In this document: piece by piece, positions 45,051 through 50,840 of the stretch | Position numbering within the stretch: position 1 is the stretch's first letter | How the letters are laid out: each line of letters starts with the position of its first letter | NCBI GenBank assembly: GCA_903884235.1 | Contig: CAISEB010000017.1 | Span: 1 to 50,840 of the forward strand | Length of the DNA stretch: 50,840 bases | Direction: 5' to 3' | Origin: an uncultured Pseudomonadota bacterium | GTDB lineage: Bacteria; Pseudomonadota; Gammaproteobacteria; Steroidobacterales; Steroidobacteraceae | The notes under the pieces: generated by a model | What the model was told of the DNA's origin: nothing | Databases searched by the model: none | The model's input: the letters and a program-made list of their open reading frames with translations, nothing else | Translations under genes and position numbers: made by a program

Positions 45051-46730
45051 CTATGGGTTCGTCGACAGCAGGTAAGCGGTCACGGTGTTGCCGGCGGGCA
45101 CCAACAGCAGGCCGTTGCCTGCCGCGAGGCCACCGTAGTTGGACAGCGAGCCGTCGGCGCTGGCGTTGATGGGGACGCCGAATGACTGCGACCACAACTG
45201 CTGGCCCGTGGACGCATCGAGCGCATACAGGTTGCCGCCGAAACTGCCGATGAACACATACCCGCCGACGACGATCGGCGCGGTGTCCAGTTGTCCGTCG
45301 CCCGCGAAGCTCCACAGCACCGCGTTGTTGCTGAGCGCCAGCGCGCGCAGCGTCCCGCCACTCAGCTCATATATCGTGGTCGCCGTGACCGCGGGAAGCG
45401 TGGTGGTGCTGAAGCTGCCGACGACCGCCCCGGTTTCCGCATCGTAGGCGATCCCGCTGTAGCCGCCGTTGATGGGCGAATACACGACGCCATTCGCCAC
45501 GACCGGCGTGTCGCCCCCGCCACCCGAGCAGCCGGTGTTCGTCGACCAGAGCACGGTTCCATCGAGCGGCAGCAGGTCGACCGTCGTGCACGGCGCGGAC
45601 CCGTAGATTCCATCCGGGGTGATCGCAAGGGCGCCTGAGGCGCCGCCGAACGAGCCATTCCAGAGCAGCGCGCCCGTGGCGCCATTGAGCACGGTGACGA
45701 CGCCCGCGTTGAGCGCGCCGACCAGGCCACCGGCGGCGACCGGCGGCTGCGCGAACCACGAGCCCGCCACGCTTGCGCTCCACCTGGCGCTTCCCGTGGC
45801 CGGATCGAGCGCGGTGAGGAGTTGCACGCCATTGCCGCTGCCGTTGACGACGTACAGCAGTCCCGAGTCGTACGCGGCATTCGCGGTGCCGGCGAACTGC
45901 ACGGGGCCCCACGTCGTGGCGCCGGTACTGGCGTTGAGGGCGAACAACTGGCTGTTGCCGCCGATGCTCGCCATCACGAACACCGTCTGGCCGACGACCA
46001 GCGAATACGAGGCCGTACCGCCGAGGTTGACCGACCAGAGGGTCGCGGCCGGCAGCGCGACATTCCTGAACGTCACGGCCCCGGTGTGCGCGGGATTCAA
46101 CTGGAACGAGACGGCGTCGAGCGTCGCCGGCGTGATCAGCAGCGGCCGCGCCGGGCTCGTGCCGCCCTGGCCCGCCGGGTTCACGACCGTGATCTGCGCG
46201 GTACCGGGTGCCGCCACCCGCGTCGCGGACACCGCCGCCCGCAACAGCGTGCTCGACAGGTACGTCGTGGGCAGCGCGGTCCCGTTCCAGGCGATGACCG
46301 AGGCCGAGCTGAACCCGGTGCCGATCGCCGCCACGTGGAAATCGGCGCTGCCCGCCGGCAGCGACGACGGCGAGAGGCCGGACAACGCGAGTGGCGGAAG
46401 CGCGGTCACCACGAACGTCGACGGGCTCGACACCGCCGCGCCGTCGACCACGGTCACGTCGATGGAACCGGCGCTCGCGATATCCGCCGCCGTGATCTGC
46501 GCGGTCAGTTGCGATGTGGAGACGAAGCTCGTCGTTCGCGCGCTGCCGCCCCACATCACCACGGACTGCCCGGTGAACAGGGCGCCATTGACGGTGAGCG
46601 TGAAAGCAGGCCCACCCTGCATCGCGGTGGCCGGACTCATGCCGTAGATCGCAGGAACCGGTGGCGTCACCGTGTACTTGACGGGGATCGACACCGGACT
46701 GTTCGCGATCTGCCGCGTACAGGCCTGGTC
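45051..46730 (-). pseudogene. 3' part of IPT/PQQ-propeller lipoprotein gene, cut off by in-frame TAA
   Basis: This frame continues directly from the 5' part after one TAA (46733-46731): DQACTRQIANSPVSIPVKYTV follows in the same frame. It then encodes two IPT/TIG immunoglobulin-like domains (about the first 170 residues, with GLSPSSLPAGSADF and PAGQGGTSPA), then a PQQ-type beta-propeller with repeated ALDPATGSARW, VLNGATGALLW and ALDASTGQQLW blades. A GTG at 46694 could restart translation, but no signal peptide would then be made. Predicted role was an exported, outer-membrane-anchored binding or assembly protein. Confidence 0.78.
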
Positions 46731-47120
46731 TTAGCAGGCCTTGAGCGTGATGGTGTCGGAATAGGTACCCAGGCCGAGCGCCGCCGGATCGTTGAAGCTG
46801 ATCGTGATGTTGATCACCGAACCCGCCTGCGCCGGGCTAATCGAGGCGATGCCGTGCTGCGTGCTCGCGATGTCGAGATAATACGTCGTAGCGCTGGCGG
46901 CGTTGGTCACCGACGCCTGCAGCACCGCGGTCGGCGCGGCGGCGCCGCTCGAGGACGTGACGGAGACCTGTGCCGGGGACACGTTCAGCGTCGGCACCGG
47001 CGCGCCACCACCTGCGCTTCCCCCGCCGCCCCCGCCGCACGCCGACACCAGCACGGTGGTCGCCACCACGACCAGGCCGCGCACGGCATTGCCGAACGAA
47101 CGCAGATTGATGAGCGTCAT
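46731..47120 (-). CDS. 5' part of the split lipoprotein gene (signal, lipobox, Ig-like start)
   Basis: A 129-residue frame from the ATG at 47120 (GGAGG eight bases upstream) to TAA at 46731. It has a signal peptide with lipobox LVSAC, a Gly-rich linker, and a beta-strand domain ending YSDTITLKAC. The downstream DQACTRQI sequence completes the usual C-x-D-x-x-C pattern of such domains, so the TAA replaces one residue of a once continuous gene (about 690 residues, 45,051-47,120). If translated, this would be a short lipoprotein stub. The in-frame ATG at 47165 is less likely, because it adds a polar stretch before the signal. Confidence 0.75.
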   Translation of the reverse strand: MTLINLRSFGNAVRGLVVVATTVLVSACGGGGGGSAGGGAPVPTLNVSPAQVSVTSSSGAAAPTAVLQASVTNAASATTYYLDIASTQHGIASISPAQAGSVINITISFNDPAALGLGTYSDTITLKAC

Positions 47121-47428
47121 CCTTGCCGCCTCCAAGTCCGCATGACCGCGATTCCCTTGACCCATTGTGCATTACATCGGCCGGCGCGTGCACGGCTCGG
47201 CGCACTCAGCGCGGCCCGGACCCCTGCCGGTCGACACCGGCATACCCCATCGCGTCGCGGCGGGGCGCGATGATCGCGGCCGCGTCCTTACAAGGTCGCG
47301 CACGCCGCCTCGAGTTCGACGACCAACCCGGACCCCGACGAGGTGTCGGTCCCGGTTCGGCGAGGGCACCCGCTCATGGATCCGGCATCCGCGGTGCCGC
47401 GTCCATTCCAAACCTCTGCACGCCGGTA

Positions 47429-47803
47429 CTACATCCGATGCAGCGCGCACAGCTTGTGGCCATCGGGGTCGCGCAGGTAGGCGAGGTACAGCTTGCGCCC
47501 ACGACTCTCGCGCACGCCGGGCGGCTCCTCGCAGCGGGTCGCGCCCGCGGCGAGCCCGGCCACGTGCCAGGCGTCCACGGCAGCAGGACCGCTCGCGGCG
47601 AATCCGAGCGTGAAGCCGTTGGCGACCGTCGCCGGTTCGCCGTTGATCGGCTGGGTCACCGAGAGCACGCCGGTCGGCGTCACATAGAAGATACGGTGCC
47701 CATCGATGGAGGCGGGCGGGATGCCGAGCGTGCCGAGCAGCGCGTCGTAGAAGGTCTTGGCGCGCGCGAGGTCGTTCGTGCCGATCATGACGTGTGAAAA
47801 CAT
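47429..47803 (-). CDS. VOC (glyoxalase/bleomycin-resistance fold) family protein
   Basis: A 124-residue single-module vicinal-oxygen-chelate protein. The N-terminal MFSHVMIGTNDLARAKTFYDALLGTLG with the metal-site His, and the C-terminal GRKLYLAYLRDPDGHKLCALHR, are typical. No substrate can be inferred. The start at 47803 is preferred to an upstream ATG at 47965, whose 54 codons are non-homologous and Arg-rich. It is flanked by 263 bases of apparently empty sequence downstream (47166-47428) and 245 bases upstream before the divergent alanine-rich gene. Confidence 0.85.
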   Translation of the reverse strand: MFSHVMIGTNDLARAKTFYDALLGTLGIPPASIDGHRIFYVTPTGVLSVTQPINGEPATVANGFTLGFAASGPAAVDAWHVAGLAAGATRCEEPPGVRESRGRKLYLAYLRDPDGHKLCALHRM

Positions 47804-48048
47804 CGGGGCTCCGGTGCGGTGAAATGGAAGGTCCGCCAGCGCCGGCGGCCCGCGGGATTGTACGCGCGGTCTGTACGTCACCGCACGCCGACAGGCAACG
47901 AAGGGAACGGAATGCGCGATCGCGTGCCGGCCTCTTACGCGTAGATGCGCATTCAATCCACCCATTGTGCGCGTAGTGTGACTCTAGGCAGCGCTGCCGC
48001 GCACTGCGCACGCGGACCCTCCGTACCGCCCGATCAGGAAGCGGGTCG

Positions 48049-48534
48049 ATGACAACCTCCGAAGTCGAACTCATCCACGCGAAGCTCGCGGAACTCCAGA
48101 ACGAGTTCGGGAGCCTGCGCGCGAGCTACGTCGTCATCCACCAACGCTACAACGAGGCGCTGTCCTCGCTGAGCGTACTGACGCTCCATTCGAAGGAGGC
48201 CGCCGCCCGGGCGGCCTCGGCCGCGAGCAAGTGCCTCGGCGCGTCGCGTAGCGCCGTCGAAGCGACCCGTGCCGCGGCGGCGCAGCCCATCCTGTCGGCG
48301 GCCTATGCCGCGGCGGATGCCGCAGCGGCCGTCGCCGAAGCGGCTGCGGAAGCGGCAGCGTCCGCGACCGCGGCCTCCGCCGCGGCCGCCGCGGCCGCCG
48401 CGCGCCAGGCCGAGCAGGTCTCGCTCGAAGCCGCGGCGCATGCGGCCGATTCCGCCCGCCACGCTGCGGAAGCCGCCGCCGAAGCGGTGCGCATGGCACA
48501 GCAGGCGGCGCTCGCCGCGCGTCCACCCCGGTAG
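48049..48534 (+). CDS. Alanine-rich coiled-coil protein upstream of a hybrid kinase
   Basis: A 161-residue protein I do not recognise. Residues 1-45 are a normal amphipathic helical stretch (SEVELIHAKLAELQNEFGSLRASYVVIHQRY). From about 49 to the end, roughly half of all residues are Ala, interspersed with Glu, Ser, Arg and Lys in a helical pattern, including a run of eight Ala. No signal peptide or lipobox is present, so it is cytoplasmic. The open frame uses an AGGA-type ribosome-binding site nine bases before the ATG. The kinase gene follows by 69 bases, suggesting an operon. Low complexity is real coding rather than a shadow, as the frame has a good start and a sensible N-terminus. Confidence 0.6.
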   Translation: MTTSEVELIHAKLAELQNEFGSLRASYVVIHQRYNEALSSLSVLTLHSKEAAARAASAASKCLGASRSAVEATRAAAAQPILSAAYAAADAAAAVAEAAAEAAASATAASAAAAAAAARQAEQVSLEAAAHAADSARHAAEAAAEAVRMAQQAALAARPPR

Positions 48535-48603
48535 CCACGAGGGCCGGTCGGCGGGCCCCGTCACGCCGCACAGCAACCCGCCGCGGCAGCGCGCCATCAC
48601 CGA

Positions 48604-50661
48604 ATGAACGACTCGATCGACACCGGCGGCACGCGCGACCTGGTCGCAGCCATCTCGACCCTCGCGCTGCTGGAAGGCAGGAGGCAGGTCGAGAGCAGCT
48701 TCGCCGACAGCCCCATCGGATACGCCCGGCTCAGCATTGACGGCCGCATCGCCTGGTGCAACGCGAGTTTTGGCCGACTCGTGGGCGTTGCGCCCGAAAC
48801 GCTGATCGGCACTGCACTGCTGGCGCTCACGCTGGACGAAGACCGAGCGCTGCTGCACGCGCTGCTCGATCATGTGCTGTGCGAGGGCGCAAACGACGCG
48901 CTCGCGCTTCGCATGCAGCGCCCGGCCGGCGGCCTCTGCTGGACCCACACCAGCATCTCGCTGGTTCGCGACGGCGATGGCAGGCCGCTCTGGATGGCGG
49001 TCCTCGCCCAGGATGAAACCAGGTCCACGCTGGCGGCGTGGCGCACCGTGCGCGACAAGGAGCGACTGCGCGCCGCGATCGATGGCGCACACCTTGGCAC
49101 CCTGCACCTGGACCTCGTGACGAGTCGCCTCGAGATCTCCGACACGGGCCTCGCCTACCTCGGCCGCGGCCCGGGCGAGTCGATCGGGATCGATGCACTG
49201 CGCGCCGCGATCCATCCGGAGGACCTCCCCGCCGCCCGCGAGGCCCTGCGCACCGCGCTGCACGCGACCGGTTCGTTCGAGCTCGAATGCAGGGTCCTGT
49301 GGAAGGACGGATCGGCCCACTGGCTGTCCGCCGCCGGCAACGTCCTCGCCGATGCCTACGACACGCCGACCTGCATCGAAGCCATCATCGTCGACATCGG
49401 CGTCCGCAAGGCCGCTGACGAGGCGACGCGCCGTGACGCCATCGCTTTGGCGTCGACCGCATCCACCCTGCAGGTTCTCAATTCGCAACTGACGCTGAGC
49501 GTGCTCTCCGCCCAGCAGGCGACGATCGCCAAGAGCTCATTCCTCGCCAACATGTCCCACGAGATCCGGACCCCCCTCAATGCCATCGCGGGCCTGACGC
49601 ACCTGCTCAAGAACGAGGGCGCGACGCCTGCACAGGCCGAGCGGCTCGTCAAGATCGAGACCGCCTCCCAGCACCTGCTGTCGATCATCAACGCGATCCT
49701 CGACCTCGCCAAGATCGAGGCCGGCAAGCTCGAACTCGAGAACGTGCCGGTCGACGTCGCTGAGATCGTCGCCGACGTGGTCGCGATGATCCAGCTGCGG
49801 GCCGACGCGAAACGCCTGCACATCGTCACGCACGTGGACCCCATGCCGAATGGACTGACTGGCGACCCGACCCGGCTGCAGCAGGCGCTGTTCAACTACG
49901 CGAACAATGCCATCAAGTTCAGCGAGACCGGCTCGGTGCACATCGACGTCCGGCGCGAGGACGATGTGGAGGGCAGCGCGCTGCTCCGCTTCGAGGTCCG
50001 CGACTCCGGCCCGGGGATCGACCCCGACACCATCCGCCGGCTGTTCATGCCGTTCGAACAGGCGGACAACTCGACGACCCGCCTGCACGGCGGGACGGGA
50101 CTCGGCCTCGCGATCACCAAGCAGTTCGCCACGCTGATGGGCGGCGATGCCGGCGTCGCCAGCGCACCGGAATCAGGCAGCACGTTCTGGTTCACCGCCC
50201 GGCTCAGCAGATCTGACGCCGTCGCGCCGACGCGGGCGGCGCGCACGAAGGACGCACGCGCACGCCTGCTCAGGGTACACGCCGGACGTCGCGTGCTGCT
50301 CGTCGAGGACGACCCGATCAACCAGGAGGTCGCGACGGCGCTGCTCGAGACGGTCGCTCAGGTCGTCGAGTGCGCGAGCGATGGCGCGGAATCGGTCCGC
50401 ATGGCGGCGGCGAAGCGCTACGACCTGATCCTGATGGATGTGCAGATGGCGGTGATGGACGGCCTGGAGGCGACGCGGCGGATCCGCGCGCTGCCGGGCG
50501 TCGCCTCGCTGCCGATCATCGCGCTCACCGCGAGCGCTTTCGAGAGCGACCGCAAGGCCTGCCTCGCCGCCGGGATGAACGACTACCTGTCGAAGCCGAT
50601 CGACCCGGACATGCTATTCGAGATGCTGATCAAGTGGTACACGGGCGGTGCGGCGCGCTGA
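48604..50661 (+). CDS. Cytoplasmic PAS-PAS hybrid histidine kinase with receiver domain
   Basis: A 685-residue signalling protein. Two PAS domains (about residues 28-140 and 155-272) precede a coiled linker, then HisKA with the phosphoacceptor His319 in MSHEIRTPLN, HATPase_c with N box NYANNAIKFS (about 431-440), G boxes DSGPGI and GGTGLGLAI, and a receiver domain with EDD (568-570), phosphoacceptor Asp612 in LILMDVQM and Lys664. No membrane helices, so it senses internal signals. No output domain is present, so a phosphotransfer (HPt) protein elsewhere is required. No clear ribosome-binding site precedes the ATG, hinting at coupling to the upstream gene. Confidence 0.93.
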   Translation: MNDSIDTGGTRDLVAAISTLALLEGRRQVESSFADSPIGYARLSIDGRIAWCNASFGRLVGVAPETLIGTALLALTLDEDRALLHALLDHVLCEGANDALALRMQRPAGGLCWTHTSISLVRDGDGRPLWMAVLAQDETRSTLAAWRTVRDKERLRAAIDGAHLGTLHLDLVTSRLEISDTGLAYLGRGPGESIGIDALRAAIHPEDLPAAREALRTALHATGSFELECRVLWKDGSAHWLSAAGNVLADAYDTPTCIEAIIVDIGVRKAADEATRRDAIALASTASTLQVLNSQLTLSVLSAQQATIAKSSFLANMSHEIRTPLNAIAGLTHLLKNEGATPAQAERLVKIETASQHLLSIINAILDLAKIEAGKLELENVPVDVAEIVADVVAMIQLRADAKRLHIVTHVDPMPNGLTGDPTRLQQALFNYANNAIKFSETGSVHIDVRREDDVEGSALLRFEVRDSGPGIDPDTIRRLFMPFEQADNSTTRLHGGTGLGLAITKQFATLMGGDAGVASAPESGSTFWFTARLSRSDAVAPTRAARTKDARARLLRVHAGRRVLLVEDDPINQEVATALLETVAQVVECASDGAESVRMAAAKRYDLILMDVQMAVMDGLEATRRIRALPGVASLPIIALTASAFESDRKACLAAGMNDYLSKPIDPDMLFEMLIKWYTGGAAR

Positions 50662-50706
50662 TCGGCCGGGCGGGCGATCGGCGCTCGAACCGGACCGTCC
50701 GGACTA

Positions 50707-50840
50707 GGGCCTGTTAACACTATGTGATATGCTATGCGACATGGAAATCAGCGCAGAGCAGTTCAGTCGGATCGAGGCGTTTCTGCCGGTACAGCGCGGC
50801 AACGTCTCGCTCAGCAACCTCCAAGTCGTCAACGCGATCC
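50707..50840 (+). mobile_element. Left end of an IS5-family insertion sequence (truncated by window)
   Basis: The sequence GGGCCTGTTAACAC beginning at 50707 resembles a terminal inverted repeat of IS5-group elements, preceded by CTA at 50704-50706. A transposase start follows at 50741. The right end is outside the window, so the inverted repeat and target duplication cannot be confirmed. Confidence 0.65.
50741..50840 (+). CDS. IS5-family transposase, N-terminus (partial)
   Basis: The first 33 codons encode MEISAEQFSRIEAFLPVQRGNVSLSNLQVVNAI, which matches the N-terminal pattern of IS5-group transposases (EEQFxxIEPxLPxQRGNV...NLxxxNAIL). The DDE catalytic residues lie beyond the window. TATGCT (50730-50735) is a poor candidate -10, too close to the ATG for a normal leader. 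It is inserted 46 bases after the hybrid-kinase stop and does not interrupt that gene. Confidence 0.75.
   Translation, partial: MEISAEQFSRIEAFLPVQRGNVSLSNLQVVNAI

Noticed and set aside
47160-47970. Shared 11-mer ACCCATTGTGC at 47160 and 47960
   Set aside because: A single 11-base match in about 1 kb is not far from chance, and distances to the nearby genes differ.

Overview
The window is a high-GC gammaproteobacterial chromosome segment. The gene order secG / tRNA-Leu / nuoA-N / tRNA-fMet, then rlmE-ftsH-folP-glmM-tpiA, hrcA-grpE-dnaK-dnaJ-dapB-carAB-greA, and recN/fur/bamE/rnfH-ratA/smpB is the classic gammaproteobacterial layout. The GC richness, the GT41 glycosyltransferase, the TIR-TPR protein and the IS5-type element recall Xanthomonadales/Steroidobacterales-like lineages. 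That placement is inference; no 16S rRNA gene is present.

Layout. (1) Positions 1-20,833, minus strand: one long housekeeping run read rlmE, ftsH, folP, glmM, tpiA, secG, tRNA-Leu(GAG), all 14 complex I genes nuoA to nuoN, initiator tRNA, a terminator, and perhaps the first codons of rimP at the edge. Most junctions are short gaps or 4-base ATGA/GTGA overlaps, so translation is probably coupled. (2) yhbY (plus) diverges from rlmE at 20.85 kb. (3) Positions 21,195-32,430, minus strand: hrcA, grpE, dnaK, dnaJ, dapB, carA, carB, greA and a DUF4149 membrane protein. A heat-shock sigma-32-like promoter sits just after the hrcA stop codon and a second weaker one just after grpE. (4) 32.6-37.5 kb: nadK-recN (plus), fur (minus), bamE (plus), rnfH-ratA (minus), smpB (plus). 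(5) 37.5-42.4 kb: a TPR/GT41 O-GlcNAc-transferase-like protein, RidA, a two-BON-domain lipoprotein, a secreted Q/P-rich protein, and the tmRNA gene ssrA with its terminator. (6) 42.4-50.84 kb: accessory DNA. It holds a TIR-membrane-TPR gene with a one-base frameshift, an IPT/PQQ-propeller lipoprotein gene split by one in-frame stop, a VOC protein, an extremely alanine-rich cytoplasmic protein next to a soluble PAS-PAS hybrid histidine kinase, and the left end of an IS5-family element cut by the window edge.

How it works together. The left two thirds is core metabolism and proteostasis: respiration (complex I), protein export (SecG), glycolysis (TpiA), cell-wall precursor synthesis (GlmM), folate (FolP), carbamoyl phosphate for arginine and pyrimidines (CarAB), lysine/peptidoglycan (DapB), chaperones with their repressor, iron control (Fur), outer-membrane assembly (BamE) and ribosome rescue (SmpB plus tmRNA, 5 kb apart). 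The right end, past ssrA, is where novelty is most likely: two genes there are each broken by a single lesion, base composition dips in one of them, and an insertion sequence is present.

All calls come from reading the sequence and translations. No database search was run. Starts were chosen from alignment with remembered family N-termini, Shine-Dalgarno spacing and overlaps.
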